DNA of 64,000 nt. Source: Conexibacter woesei Iso977N (GTDB lineage: Bacteria > Actinomycetota > Thermoleophilia > Solirubrobacterales > Solirubrobacteraceae). The notes under the pieces are model-generated. The model was given only the letters and a program-made list of their open reading frames with translations. It searched no databases and was not told the DNA's origin. The translations under genes and the position numbers were made by a program. Below are positions 42,208 through 51,614 of the stretch, piece by piece. Position 1 is the stretch's first letter; every line of letters starts with the position of its first letter. The DNA is taken from NCBI RefSeq assembly GCF_000424625.1, contig NZ_AUKG01000001.1, positions 1,054,001 to 1,118,000 of the forward strand. Direction: 5' to 3'.

Positions 42208-45200
42208 TTACGTACGTGCGCTGGCCTCGCCGGCCACGTCGGCCACGACCGCGTAGGCGGGCTGCTTGAGGCGGTCGACCTCGACGTCGCCGGCGCCGTT
42301 GGGGAAGAACACGAAGCCGCGATCGAAGCCGGCCTCCTGGACCAGCTCCAGCGTCACCTCGGGGAACAGCGGGTGCTGGTGGGTCGGGTCCAGCCAGAAG
42401 CCCTTCATCGCGGCGACCGCGTGCGGGTTGACGGTCTCGACGATCAGCCGGCCCCCGGCGCGCAGCGCGTGGCGGGCGGCCAGCAGCAGCTCCTGCAGCG
42501 CCTCGTAGGGCAGGTGCTCGATGACCTGCATCGCGACGACCGCCCCGAGCGAGCCGGCCTCGGCGTTCTTGAGGACCTCGACCGCGTCGGCCTCCTCGAC
42601 GTTCGTGACCCCGTTGACGCGCGCGATCGCCAGCATGCCCGCGTCGGTGTCGACGCCGCGCGCGGCGATCCCGGCCTTGCCGAGCACCTCCAGCAGCTCG
42701 CCGCGGCCGCAGCCGACGTCGAGCACCGGGCCGTGGTCGGCCAGGAGCGGGACGAACGCCTGCTGCAGCGCGGTGATCCGCTCGCGCGAGCCGCGGAAGC
42801 GGTCCTCGAAGCGGCGGTAGGCCTCGGCGGTCCCGGCCGCCTCGACGCCGATGCCCTTCGTGAAGCCCTCGACGGCGCCGGCCTGCGGGTCGGTCCAGCG
42901 CTCGAACGGCTGCTCCATGTACGGCAGTGCGCGCAGCTGGCCGGCGGGCTCGGCGATGCTCAGCAGCTCCGCGAGCTGGTCGGCCTGGACGGCGAGCTGG
43001 TGCTCGACGCCGACCAGCCAGCGCTCGTGGTCGGCGAGGCTCGCCCGGACCCGGCGCAGCGCGGCCATCGTCTGCGTGCGCTCCTCGCGCAGCTCGACCG
43101 CGGCGTGCTCGGAGACCTCACCGGAGATCCGGTCGAGCTCCGTGTTGAGCGCGTCGATCGAGCGCAGCAGGCCCTCGTCGATCGACTTCTGGCGTGCCAG
43201 CCACGGCGACATGAAGCGCCCGCTGACGTTGCGGACCGGCTTCTTGACCGCGGCGGCGCGGCCGGCCGGGACCGGCAGCCCACGGCCGATCCGGTCGCCG
43301 GTGTGGTGCAGGTCGGGCAGCGCCAGCCCGGGCGCGGGCTCGGCCCCGGCCGACAGCCCGTCGTAGACCACCTGCAGGCGCCTGCGCATCGCGTCGCCCG
43401 CGACGTGCGGCGCGTGGTGGGCCAACATGTAGGCCTTGCCCTTGGCGCCGCGCTCGCGCGCCTCCTCGGGGTGCTCGAAGACGTGGCGCATCAGCGACGC
43501 GGCGTGGTCGAGGTCGGGCTCGGCCCAGCGCGCGTCGGCCGGGTAGGGGTGCGCGCCGCGCCCGACGGTCGTCCAGCCGTGGTCGACGAGGTAGGAGTTC
43601 TCGTCGTTCATGAACTCCAGCGTGCCGCCGTAGCGCGTGGCGATCACCGGCTTGCCGAGCAGCATCGCCTCGGCGGGCGTCAGCCCGAAGCCCTCGGACC
43701 GGTGCAGCGATAGGTAGCAGTCGCAGTTGTCGAGCATGCCGTTCTTGTGATCGGCCGACACGTACTCGTCGATGATCGTGATGTCGGGATGGTCGGCCGC
43801 GGCCAGCAGCGTGCGTTCGTGGTGCTCGGGCAGGTTCTCGGCGTTGATGCACTTCAACACCAACTTGGCGCCCTCGCCCGGCCTGAAGGCCTGCTTGAAC
43901 GCCTCGATGTGCCCGACCGGGTTCTTGCGCGCCGCGGTCGAGTGGTAGTCGTAGATGTAGAGGAAGACGTAGCCGTCGTCCGGGAAGCCGACGGCCTCGC
44001 GCGAGTACGGGCGCAGGCGCGGCATCGTCACCGGCATCGGGACCTTGTTGACCGGGACCGGGCTGTGCGGCGCGACCGCCTGGAAGATGTGGTCGGTCGC
44101 GACCCAGACCTCGTCGATGTACTCGAACGCCTCGTGCCAGTCGGGCGGGAACGCGTCGACGATCTCCCACCACCACAGCGCGATCGTGTGGCGGTCCTTG
44201 AAGAAGCGGTCGTCGGCCTCGCGCGCGAAGACGGGGATCGTGTCCCCGTTCATGCAGATGATGTTGATGGGGTAGGGCGCCTCGTCCGGGCCCGTGAACG
44301 TGAACTCCGCCTCCTGGCGGCAGGGCGGGATCAGCGCGCCCTGGACCGGCAGCGCCGGGACCGTCGCGGCGTCGAGGCCGCCGATCAGCAGCCGCGCCGC
44401 CTCGCCGAGGCCCAGCTCGGAGCGGAAGAAGCCCGCGACGTTGGCGCCCCACGGCAGCGGCTCGGCCTGGGCGGGCGCGTCGGTGGCGAACTCCTCCGCC
44501 GGCAGCGAGCGCGCCGGGATGTGATGGTCCCTGGTCCCGTAGACGTGCAGCCAGCCCGCGTAGCCGGGGCCGTCGGGGCCGTCGAGGTGCGGGTAGGCGG
44601 TCCGGAGGTCGTCGCGCGACTCCCAGATCGCGAGGTGGTAGCGCGTCAGCCCGACCGCGGCGCCCCTCTCGGCCGGCTGGTCGAGCCAGTCGTCGAGCTC
44701 GCGCGTGCCCTCCAGCGTCCACGGCGCGTGGGTCAGCGCGCCCTCGGCGTGCGCGCGCCGGATCAGGTCGCGCAGCGTCTCGTCGAGGGGGCGGCCGTGC
44801 CAGTCGGTGGTGTACGGCGGGCCCGGCGCCGCGGGCCAGGCCGCGAGCAGCTCCTCGGCGTGGCGGCGCAGCAGCGCGGCCAGCGCGGGCGTGCGCGACA
44901 GGCGGACGCGGTTCTGCTTCCACGGCGCCTCCGGCGACTGGGCGTCGAAGCCCGAGAGGTCGAGCAGCGCGAGGCGGTCGCCGCCCGCGGTCAGCGCGTC
45001 GGGGTCGTCGCCGGCGACCTCGCGCAGCGGCAGGTTCCAGTAGGCGACGCCGGTCCCGCGGTCGGCGAGCATCCGGACGTCGGCGCCCGGCGCGGTCGCG
45101 AAGCGGTCGAGATGGCGCTGGGCGGAGTCGGCGGTCAGCTCGGGCTCGCGCGCCTCGACGTCGGTGATCCCGGACTCCGGCCAGCCGTCGAGCAGCGCGT

Positions 45201-45696
45201 CGAGCGCCGCGCCCGGCCGCACGGCGAAGACGCGGCGGTTGACCGAGCCGGCGGCGTCGACCCACGCGGCCGGCGGCACCAGGTCCTCGTCCTCCTCCAG
45301 GCGCCCGTCGGCCATCGGGACCAGCACGACGCCCGCCTCGGCGGCCGCGTCGAGCAGCGCGGTCAGCGGCGCGGTCACGCGCGTCTCGGCTCCGAGCGCA
45401 ACAACCGGCGCGCCCGGCTCGTTGGAGGCGGCATGAGCGAGCAGCAGCGGCAGCAGGACGCCGTCGCGATGGGGCGCCTCGGTCGTCGCCACGCGCGGCC
45501 ACCAGGAGCCGTCGCCGACGAGCCCGTCGAGCGTCAGGACCTCGGCCCCGTCGACGTGCGGCGGGTCCTCGGGCCCGGCGAAGAGCGCGAGCAGCGCGGC
45601 GTCCGGGTGGTGCTCGCGCAACGTGCGCGCGAGCACGCGCACCGCGCCGGTGCGCGCGCGGTCGTAGATCGTCACTGCGGTGAAGGCGACGGTCAT
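42208..45696 (-). CDS. Multidomain GT4 glycosyltransferase with coiled coil and C-terminal methyltransferase (WbdD-like layout)
   Basis: This 1162-aa protein has four parts. Residues 1-about 420 start VAFTAVTIYDRARTGAVRVLARTL and look like the hexosyltransferase-like domain seen before such enzymes. About 430-780 is GT4: GANVAGFFRSELGLGEAARLL, FLYIYDYHSTAARKNPVGHIEAF and LSLHRSEGFGLTPAEAMLLGKPV (EX7E). About 860-960 is helical and probably coiled coil: SIDEGLLRSIDALNTELDRI and RVRASLADHERWLVGVEHQLAVQ. About 990-1162 is a methyltransferase: VLDVGCGRGELLEVLGKAG, VVAMQVIEHLPYEAL and WLDPTHQHPLFPEVTLEL. Known WbdD caps chains beside Wzm/Wzt; here the divergent neighbour is Wzt, so a terminating methylation role is plausible. 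Confidence 0.85.
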   Translation of the reverse strand: MTVAFTAVTIYDRARTGAVRVLARTLREHHPDAALLALFAGPEDPPHVDGAEVLTLDGLVGDGSWWPRVATTEAPHRDGVLLPLLLAHAASNEPGAPVVALGAETRVTAPLTALLDAAAEAGVVLVPMADGRLEEDEDLVPPAAWVDAAGSVNRRVFAVRPGAALDALLDGWPESGITDVEAREPELTADSAQRHLDRFATAPGADVRMLADRGTGVAYWNLPLREVAGDDPDALTAGGDRLALLDLSGFDAQSPEAPWKQNRVRLSRTPALAALLRRHAEELLAAWPAAPGPPYTTDWHGRPLDETLRDLIRRAHAEGALTHAPWTLEGTRELDDWLDQPAERGAAVGLTRYHLAIWESRDDLRTAYPHLDGPDGPGYAGWLHVYGTRDHHIPARSLPAEEFATDAPAQAEPLPWGANVAGFFRSELGLGEAARLLIGGLDAATVPALPVQGALIPPCRQEAEFTFTGPDEAPYPINIICMNGDTIPVFAREADDRFFKDRHTIALWWWEIVDAFPPDWHEAFEYIDEVWVATDHIFQAVAPHSPVPVNKVPMPVTMPRLRPYSREAVGFPDDGYVFLYIYDYHSTAARKNPVGHIEAFKQAFRPGEGAKLVLKCINAENLPEHHERTLLAAADHPDITIIDEYVSADHKNGMLDNCDCYLSLHRSEGFGLTPAEAMLLGKPVIATRYGGTLEFMNDENSYLVDHGWTTVGRGAHPYPADARWAEPDLDHAASLMRHVFEHPEEARERGAKGKAYMLAHHAPHVAGDAMRRRLQVVYDGLSAGAEPAPGLALPDLHHTGDRIGRGLPVPAGRAAAVKKPVRNVSGRFMSPWLARQKSIDEGLLRSIDALNTELDRISGEVSEHAAVELREERTQTMAALRRVRASLADHERWLVGVEHQLAVQADQLAELLSIAEPAGQLRALPYMEQPFERWTDPQAGAVEGFTKGIGVEAAGTAEAYRRFEDRFRGSRERITALQQAFVPLLADHGPVLDVGCGRGELLEVLGKAGIAARGVDTDAGMLAIARVNGVTNVEEADAVEVLKNAEAGSLGAVVAMQVIEHLPYEALQELLLAARHALRAGGRLIVETVNPHAVAAMKGFWLDPTHQHPLFPEVTLELVQEAGFDRGFVFFPNGAGDVEVDRLKQPAYAVVADVAGEASART

Positions 45697-45705
45697 CCCG
45701 CGAGG

Positions 45706-45711
45706 ACCGTA
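45706..45711 (-). promoter_or_regulatory. -10 box TACGGT of the 1162-aa gene
   Basis: On the minus strand TACGGT lies 9 nt before the ATG at 45696. The gap to the divergent wzt ATG at 45723 is only 26 nt, so both promoters overlap and the -35 regions must lie within coding sequence. The plus side has only an imperfect TACAAG (45710-45715) 7 nt before its ATG. Confidence 0.45.
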
Positions 45712-45722
45712 CAAGGTGCGCA

Positions 45723-47003
45723 ATGGCTACCATCGTGCGCCTGACCAGCACTGACGTCACCGTCGCCGAGGCGCCTCGGCCGGCGGCTGGGGCCGAGCCG
45801 GCCATCGTCGTGGACGGTGTTGGCAAGACCTTCCGGCTGCCGCAACAGCAGTACTCGACGCTCAAGGAGCGCGTGCTGCACCCCTTGCGATCGCAGGTCT
45901 ACGACGAGCTGCGGGCGCTGCAGGACGTCTCGGTCTCGATCAACAAGGGCGAGTTCTTCGGCATCGTCGGGCGCAACGGCTCCGGCAAGTCGACGCTGCT
46001 GAAGTGCCTGGCGGGGATCTACGACCTCGACAGGGGCGCGATCGAGATCACCGGCCGCCTGTCGCCGTTCATCGAGCTGGGCGTCGGGTTCAACCCGGAC
46101 CTGACCGCGCGCGACAACGTGATCATCAACGCGATCATGCTCGGCATGTCGCGCAGGCAGGCGCGCGAGCGGTTCGACGCCGTCGTCGAGTTCGCCGAGC
46201 TCGAGGACTTCCTCGACCTCAAGCTGAAGAACTACTCGTCGGGCATGAACGTGCGCCTGGCCTTCGCGACAGCGATCCAGGTCGACACCGAGCTGCTGCT
46301 GGTCGACGAGGTGCTCGCCGTCGGCGACGCCGCCTTCCAGCAGAAGTGCTTCGAGGAGTTCCAGCGGATGAAGGACGCGGGGCGGACGATCGTGTTCGTC
46401 ACCCACGACATGTCCGCCGTCGAGCGCTTCTGCGATCGCGCGATGCTGCTGGAGAAGGGCAGGGTCGTCGACATCGGCGACCCGCTGCAGATCTCGCGCG
46501 CCTACAACGAGCTGAACTTCGGCCGCGTCGCGGAGGTCATCGAGGCCGAGGAGGAGTCGGGCCGCTACGGCGACCGCCGCATCGCCGAGGTGACGCGCGC
46601 GTGGTTCGAGAACGTCAACGGCGAGCCGGTCGTCACGCTCGCCCAGGGCGAGCTGATGCGCGTGCGCTTCGAGATCGACGTGCACGAGCGCCTCGTCGAC
46701 CCGGTCTTCGCCGTCACGCTGCGCAACGAGGCCCACCACACGATCATGGTCGAGCGCACCGACTGGCGCCACGGCTCGACCGGCGTCTTCGAGGCCGGCG
46801 AGAAGGCGTTCATCACCTTCCAGTTCGACAACTGGCTCGCGCCCAGCCGCTACACCGCGTCGCCGTCGATCGCGCGCGGCGGGACCGGCGAGGCGTTCCT
46901 CGACGTCCGCGAGGACCTCGCGTCGATCGTCGTCTCCAACGTCGGCGAGCGCACCGGTGGCGTCGTCGACCTGCCCCACCAAGTCGAGATCAACCGCCTG
47001 TGA
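45723..47003 (+). CDS. wzt: ABC transporter ATPase for polysaccharide export, Wzt type
   Basis: This 426-aa protein powers export of an undecaprenyl-PP-linked glycan. The ATPase spans residues 26-250: Walker A GIVGRNGSGKSTLLKCLAG, Q/D-loop region LSPFIELGVGFNPDLTARDNV, signature NYSSGMNVRLAFATAI (Wzt form of LSGGQ), Walker B LLLVDEVLAVGD and switch His FVTHDMSAVERFCD. The tail (about 280-426) has the Wzt carbohydrate-binding type beta-sandwich: PVVTLAQGELMRVRFEIDVHER, PVFAVTLRNEAHHTIM, FQFDNWLAPSRYTASPS. Such tails recognise the chain end, often its terminal modification, linking with the divergent methyltransferase. The ATG at 45723 starts 26 nt from that gene. Confidence 0.93.
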   Translation: MATIVRLTSTDVTVAEAPRPAAGAEPAIVVDGVGKTFRLPQQQYSTLKERVLHPLRSQVYDELRALQDVSVSINKGEFFGIVGRNGSGKSTLLKCLAGIYDLDRGAIEITGRLSPFIELGVGFNPDLTARDNVIINAIMLGMSRRQARERFDAVVEFAELEDFLDLKLKNYSSGMNVRLAFATAIQVDTELLLVDEVLAVGDAAFQQKCFEEFQRMKDAGRTIVFVTHDMSAVERFCDRAMLLEKGRVVDIGDPLQISRAYNELNFGRVAEVIEAEEESGRYGDRRIAEVTRAWFENVNGEPVVTLAQGELMRVRFEIDVHERLVDPVFAVTLRNEAHHTIMVERTDWRHGSTGVFEAGEKAFITFQFDNWLAPSRYTASPSIARGGTGEAFLDVREDLASIVVSNVGERTGGVVDLPHQVEINRL

Positions 47004-47851
47004 GCGTCACGACCCGCTACACCGCCGGCCGCCGCCGCGGCCTGTCCGCCTCCGCGTTCGGCGACGACTTCCGCCGCTTCTGGAACCTGACGTACACGCT
47101 GGCCGCGACCGAGTTCAAGTTGAAGTACTTCGGCTCGGCGCTCGGCTACGTCTGGTCGCTGATGCGCCCGGTGATGCTCTTCGGCGTCCTCTACGTCGTG
47201 TTCACCTACGTCGTCAGGGTCGGCACCAGAATCGACTTCTACGCGCCGTACCTGCTGACCTCGATCGTCATGTGGACGTTCTTCGCCGAGGCGACGGCGG
47301 GCTCGGTGCAGTCGCTGATCGGGCGCGAGTCGCTGCTGCGCAAGATGCGCTTCCCGCGGATCGTCGTGCCGCTGTCGGTGACGCTGACGTCGCTGTTCAA
47401 CCTCGGGACCAACCTCTTCGCGGTCTTCATCTTCGCGATCCTCTCCGGCGTGCGGCCGCACTGGCTGTGGCTGGAGATCCCGTTGTTGTTGGTGTTGCTC
47501 GCGGCGCTGGCGACCGGCTGGTCGATGCTGCTCAGCGCGCTCTACGTCCGCTACCGCGACGTCCAGCCGATCTGGGAGGTCTTCGCGCAGGCGCTGTTCT
47601 ACGCCTCGGCGGTCCTCTACGCGGTGGAGACCGTCGCGCATCCCTACCAGCGCTGGTTGCTGTGCAACCCGCTGGCGGCGATCTTCACGCAGATGCGTCA
47701 CTGCTTCCTGGACCCGACCGCGCCGACGACCGCGCAGCTGATGGGCTCCCAGGTCTACCTGCTGATCCCGGTCGGGATCATCGTCTTCATGTTCCTGCTG
47801 GGCCTCTGGGTGTTCAACCGCGAGGCCCCGAAGATCGCCGAGCGCCTCTAG
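47000..47851 (+). CDS. wzm: ABC-2 transporter permease for polysaccharide export, Wzm type
   Basis: This 283-aa permease partners with Wzt. It has an N-terminal amphipathic segment ([31 protein letters not shown]) typical of Wzm, six hydrophobic helices, and the cytoplasmic loop [19 protein letters not shown] between TM2 and TM3, the docking region for the ATPase. Near the end are [22 protein letters not shown] and [20 protein letters not shown], also typical. GTG at 47000 overlaps the wzt TGA (GTGA). Its TAG stop shares CTAG (47848-47851) with the convergent rfbH-like gene. Confidence 0.93.
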   Translation: MSVTTRYTAGRRRGLSASAFGDDFRRFWNLTYTLAATEFKLKYFGSALGYVWSLMRPVMLFGVLYVVFTYVVRVGTRIDFYAPYLLTSIVMWTFFAEATAGSVQSLIGRESLLRKMRFPRIVVPLSVTLTSLFNLGTNLFAVFIFAILSGVRPHWLWLEIPLLLVLLAALATGWSMLLSALYVRYRDVQPIWEVFAQALFYASAVLYAVETVAHPYQRWLLCNPLAAIFTQMRHCFLDPTAPTTAQLMGSQVYLLIPVGIIVFMFLLGLWVFNREAPKIAERL

Positions 47852-49197
47852 GAGGCGCGCCGGGCGTGGAACGCGCCCTCGGCGATCTCGTGCAGGACGT
47901 CGACGACGTAGTCGACGTGGGCGTCGGACAGGCCCGGGTAGACGCCGATCCAGAACACGCACTCCATGACGAAGTCCGCGTTGTCGAGCGTGCCGACGAC
48001 GCGGTGCTCGATGTCCTTGTAGGCGGGCTGGCGCAGCAGGTTGCCGGCGAACAGCAGGCGCGTGGCGATCCCGCGCTCCTCGAGGTGACGCACGACCGCG
48101 TTGCGGTCGACGGGCGCCTCGCGGCGGACGGCGATCGGGAAGCCGAACCAGGACGGGTCGGAGTTCGGCGTCGCCTCGGGCAGGATGAACAGCTCGTCGA
48201 GGTCGGACAGCCCCTCGGTCAGCCGCGCGAAGTTGCGCTTGCGGGCGTCGATGAAGCCGGGCAGCTTGTCGAGCTGCGCGACGCCGACCGCGGCCTGCAT
48301 GTCGGTCAGCTTCAGGTTGTAGCCGATCTCCGAGTACACGTACTTGTGGTCGTAGCCGTGCGGCAGCTCGCCGAACTGCTGGTTGAAGCGCTTGCCGCAG
48401 GTGTCCTCCTTGCCCGGCTCGCACCAGCAGTCGCGGCCCCAGTCGCGGAACGACTCGGCCAGGACCTTCATCTTGCCCTTGTTCGTGATGACCGCGCCGC
48501 CCTCGCCCATCGTGATGTGGTGGGCGGGGTAGAAGGACGTCGTCGCGAAGTCGCCCCAGTGGCCGACGTGCCTGCCGTCGTAGGTCGCGCCGACCGCGTC
48601 GCAGCAGTCCTCGACCAGCCACAGGTCGTTGTCCTGACAGAACTTCGAGACCGTCGCGAGGTCGAACGGGTTGCCCAGCGTGTGGGCGATCATCACCGCG
48701 CGCGTCTTGGGCGACAGCGCGTCCTGCAGGTGGGTGACGTCGATGTTGTAGGTCGGGACGTCGACGTCGAGGAAGACGGGGATCGCGCCGTACTGGATCG
48801 CCGGGTTGACGGTCGTCGGGAAGCCGGTGGCGACCGTGATGACCTCGTCGCCGGGCTTGATCCGCTTGGAGCCGAGCTTCTTGGACGTCAGCGCGCTGAA
48901 CGCGACGAGGTTGGCCGAGGAGCCCGAGTTGACCAGGATCGCGTGACGGCGGCCGAAGACCTCCTTGGCGAAGCGGCGCTCGAACTGGTGGGCGAAGCGG
49001 CCCGTCGTCAGCCAGAAGTCGAGCGAGCTGTCGACGAGGTGCGTCAGGTCCTCGGCGTCGAACACGCGGCCGGACACCGGGACGTTGGTCGTCCCGGCCT
49101 CGAACGGCCGGTCCGGGAACGCTTCGGCGTGGTACTCGCGGGTCAGCTGGAGGATCTGGGCACGGAGCGCATCCGCGCGCGATTCGGGCTGGTCCAT
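47848..49197 (-). CDS. rfbH: CDP-4-keto-6-deoxyglucose 3-dehydratase, RfbH/E1 (PMP and [2Fe-2S] enzyme)
   Basis: This 449-aa enzyme removes the 3-OH from CDP-4-keto-6-deoxy-D-glucose. It is DegT-fold, but the PLP lysine is replaced by His226 in [16 protein letters not shown], as in E1/ColD-type dehydratases that use PMP. Four cysteines, C199 (EDCCDA), C257, C259 (DCWCEPG) and C267 (DTCGKRF), fit exactly the C-X57-C-X1-C-X7-C pattern of the E1 [2Fe-2S] cluster. [14 protein letters not shown] is the substrate and dimer loop. No E3-type reductase gene (RfbI/AscD) is visible in the window. TACCGT lies 10 nt before the ATG. It is separated from rfbF and rfbG by about 11 kb of glycan genes. Confidence 0.95.
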   Translation of the reverse strand: MDQPESRADALRAQILQLTREYHAEAFPDRPFEAGTTNVPVSGRVFDAEDLTHLVDSSLDFWLTTGRFAHQFERRFAKEVFGRRHAILVNSGSSANLVAFSALTSKKLGSKRIKPGDEVITVATGFPTTVNPAIQYGAIPVFLDVDVPTYNIDVTHLQDALSPKTRAVMIAHTLGNPFDLATVSKFCQDNDLWLVEDCCDAVGATYDGRHVGHWGDFATTSFYPAHHITMGEGGAVITNKGKMKVLAESFRDWGRDCWCEPGKEDTCGKRFNQQFGELPHGYDHKYVYSEIGYNLKLTDMQAAVGVAQLDKLPGFIDARKRNFARLTEGLSDLDELFILPEATPNSDPSWFGFPIAVRREAPVDRNAVVRHLEERGIATRLLFAGNLLRQPAYKDIEHRVVGTLDNADFVMECVFWIGVYPGLSDAHVDYVVDVLHEIAEGAFHARRAS

Positions 49198-49207
49198 AGG
49201 CGCCGAA

Positions 49208-49213
49208 ACGGTA
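49208..49213 (-). promoter_or_regulatory. -10 box TACCGT of rfbH
   Basis: On the minus strand TACCGT lies 10 nt before the ATG at 49197. The divergent GT-C-like gene begins beyond it (49281 or 49305), with a TACAGT box at 49255-49260. Confidence 0.4.
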
Positions 49214-49304
49214 GCGCGAACGCCCCGCGTGACGCCTGTGCCGGATGGCCTCGGTACAGTTTCGCGACGGGCGCCGACCGGTGAGGACGGCGCGCGACCT
49301 CCGT

Positions 49305-51602
49305 ATGGCGACACACGCAAGCGAGCATCCGCACGCGGCCACCGCGCCCGCGCGCGCCCCCGGACGAGCAGCCACGCTGCTGCGCCACCCCTGGATCGTC
49401 GAGGGGGCGTGGACCGTCCTGGCGATGGCGATCGGCCTGCTGATCGCCACGCTCGTCTACCACCTGTGGGACGCGAAGCTCCACGTCCCGTTCAACGGCT
49501 CGGGCGACGGCGCGCTGAACCTGCTGCTGGCCAAGGACCTCATCGACCACGGCTGGTACTTCACCAACCACGCGCTCGGCGCGCCGTCGGGCCAGGAGCT
49601 CTACGACTACTCGGCCTTCGACGCCGACAACCTCCAGGTCATCGGGATGAAGATCCTGACGCTGGGGATCTCCGAGCCCGTCGCGCTGGTCAACGTCTAC
49701 TTCATCCTCGGCTTCGCCTTCACGTCGGCGGCCGGGTACCTGGGCTCACGCGCGCTGGGCTTCAGCCGCGGCGTCGCGCTGCTGGGCTCCGCGGTCTTCA
49801 CCGCGCTGCCCTACCACTTCGAGCGCGGCGCGTCGCACCTCTTCCTCGGCGAGTACTTCGTCATCCCGGGCGCGGTCTGGCTGATCGTCACCGCGCTGCA
49901 GGGCCAGCCGATCCTGGTCGCGCGCGAGGGCGTGACGGGCTGGAGGCGCTGGCTGACGCCGCGCACGTTCGCGGTCGCGTTCGTCTGCCTGCTGGCCGGC
50001 GGCTGCGGCCTGTACTACGCGGTCTTCACGATCCTGCTGGTCGGCCTGGCCGCCGTGCTGCGCGCGATCGCGACGCGCTCGTGGCGCTCCGGCGTGCCCG
50101 GGGTCCTCGCCGCGGCCGCGATCGGCGTCGTCCTGATCGTCAACATCTCGCCGGCGCTGGCCTACCAGCACAAGCACGGCAAGGACGAGCCGGTCGCCAA
50201 GCGCTTCGCGTTCGAGAGCGAGCTCTACGCCACGTCGCTGACCCAGATGCTGCTGCCGATCGGCAACCACCGGATCGGCGCGTTCGCCAAGCTCACCGAC
50301 CGGCACACGACCACGACGCCGGTCAGGGGCGAGATGGGCCAGCCGCTGGGGCTGCTCGGCGCGCTGGGCTTCATCGGCCTGCTGCTGGTCGGCTCCTCGC
50401 GGCTCCTGCGCGGCCCGCCCGAGCGGCCGGATCGCTTCACCGGGCTGCTCGGCGCCGCGACGGTCGGCGGCGTGCTGGCGTTCCTGTGGGCGACGTTCGG
50501 CGGCATCGCGTCGTTCTTCGCCTACGTGATCTCGCCGCAGATCCGCGCGTGGTCGCGGCTGACGCCGTTCATCGCGTTCTTCGCGCTGCTCGCGGTCCTG
50601 GTCGTCGCCGAGCGCCTGCGCGGGCGGATCATCGCTTCGGGCGGGCTCGGCCGCCGGGTCGCCGCCGGGGCCGTGCTCGCGGCCGTCGCCGTGCTCGGCG
50701 TGCTGGACCAGACGTCGCCCAAGGACGAGCCCGTCTACGCGTCGACGATCGGCTCGTGGGCCAACAACCAGCACTTCGTCTCCGCGCTCGAGCAGAGCGT
50801 GCCGAAGGGCTCGATGATCCTGCAGCTGCCGTTCCACGCGTTCCCGGAGGCCGGCGACGTCAACGGCATGCAGGACTACGACCTGCTCCAGGGCTACCTG
50901 CACTCCAGGGACCTGCGCTGGAGCTACGGCGCGATGAAGGGCCGCCCGGCCGACTGGACCGACGAGGCCGAGCAGCAGCCGCTGCCGTGGGTCCTGAGGG
51001 CCGCGGTCGCCGCGGGCTTCGCGGGCGTCTACATCGACCGCGCCGGCTACGCCGACCACGGCGTCGCGGCCGAGAAGACCGTGCGCAGGGTGCTCGGCGG
51101 CGCCCCGGCGGTCACGGGCGACGACTGGGGCCGCCTGGTCTTCTACAGCGGGCTGGCGCTGCGCGCCAGGCAGCAGCAGACGATGACCCCGGCCCAGCGC
51201 GCCGCGCTCGGCAACGCGCTGGTCCATCCCGTCGACCTCGAGTACGGCGACGGCGTCTACGACGAGGAGCCCGGCGCCGCCGGCGCGCCGCCGTTCCGCT
51301 GGATCGGGCCCGACGCGACGATCGACGTCGTCAACCCGGGGTCGCAGGCGACGGGCAGCTTCGAGGCGACCGCCGCCGCGGGCGAGGGGTCGATGACCGT
51401 CACCGCGCCCGGCCAGGCGCCGACCGTCGTGCGCTTCACCAACGGCAGGGAGAAGGTCAGGGTCCCGCTGACGCTGCCCGCGCACGGCACCGTGAGGCTG
51501 ACCTTCCACGCCGACGTGCCGAGGCAGGGCGTCCCGCCGGAGACGCGCGACCTGCGGGTCCAGCTGTTCGGCGCCCAGTTCGCCGCCGACGGGGCGAGCT
51601 AG
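49305..51602 (+). CDS. Large polytopic membrane protein, YfhO/GT-C-like
   Basis: This 765-aa protein has about 12 hydrophobic helices in residues 30-470, then a long extracytoplasmic C-terminal domain (about 480-765). The first loop has [20 protein letters not shown], with the Asp expected of GT-C fold glycosyltransferases. The C-terminal part ends in a beta-rich domain ([36 protein letters not shown]). It is unlike the DUF2142 protein but shares the general layout of bacterial GT-C enzymes. Start is uncertain: ATG 49305, GTG 49281 and ATG 49245 are in frame. A TACAGT box at 49255-49260 argues against 49245. Confidence 0.75.
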   Translation: MATHASEHPHAATAPARAPGRAATLLRHPWIVEGAWTVLAMAIGLLIATLVYHLWDAKLHVPFNGSGDGALNLLLAKDLIDHGWYFTNHALGAPSGQELYDYSAFDADNLQVIGMKILTLGISEPVALVNVYFILGFAFTSAAGYLGSRALGFSRGVALLGSAVFTALPYHFERGASHLFLGEYFVIPGAVWLIVTALQGQPILVAREGVTGWRRWLTPRTFAVAFVCLLAGGCGLYYAVFTILLVGLAAVLRAIATRSWRSGVPGVLAAAAIGVVLIVNISPALAYQHKHGKDEPVAKRFAFESELYATSLTQMLLPIGNHRIGAFAKLTDRHTTTTPVRGEMGQPLGLLGALGFIGLLLVGSSRLLRGPPERPDRFTGLLGAATVGGVLAFLWATFGGIASFFAYVISPQIRAWSRLTPFIAFFALLAVLVVAERLRGRIIASGGLGRRVAAGAVLAAVAVLGVLDQTSPKDEPVYASTIGSWANNQHFVSALEQSVPKGSMILQLPFHAFPEAGDVNGMQDYDLLQGYLHSRDLRWSYGAMKGRPADWTDEAEQQPLPWVLRAAVAAGFAGVYIDRAGYADHGVAAEKTVRRVLGGAPAVTGDDWGRLVFYSGLALRARQQQTMTPAQRAALGNALVHPVDLEYGDGVYDEEPGAAGAPPFRWIGPDATIDVVNPGSQATGSFEATAAAGEGSMTVTAPGQAPTVVRFTNGREKVRVPLTLPAHGTVRLTFHADVPRQGVPPETRDLRVQLFGAQFAADGAS

Positions 51603-51605
51603 CCT
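51600..51605 (+). promoter_or_regulatory. TAGCCT box made from the upstream stop codon
   Basis: The TAG stop of the preceding membrane protein gene, with the next three bases, reads TAGCCT. It lies 9 nt before the ATG at 51615, which has no Shine-Dalgarno sequence. This could be an internal leaderless promoter for the TPP enzyme and the genes after it. Confidence 0.35.
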
Positions 51606-51614
51606 CCCGGGCCG

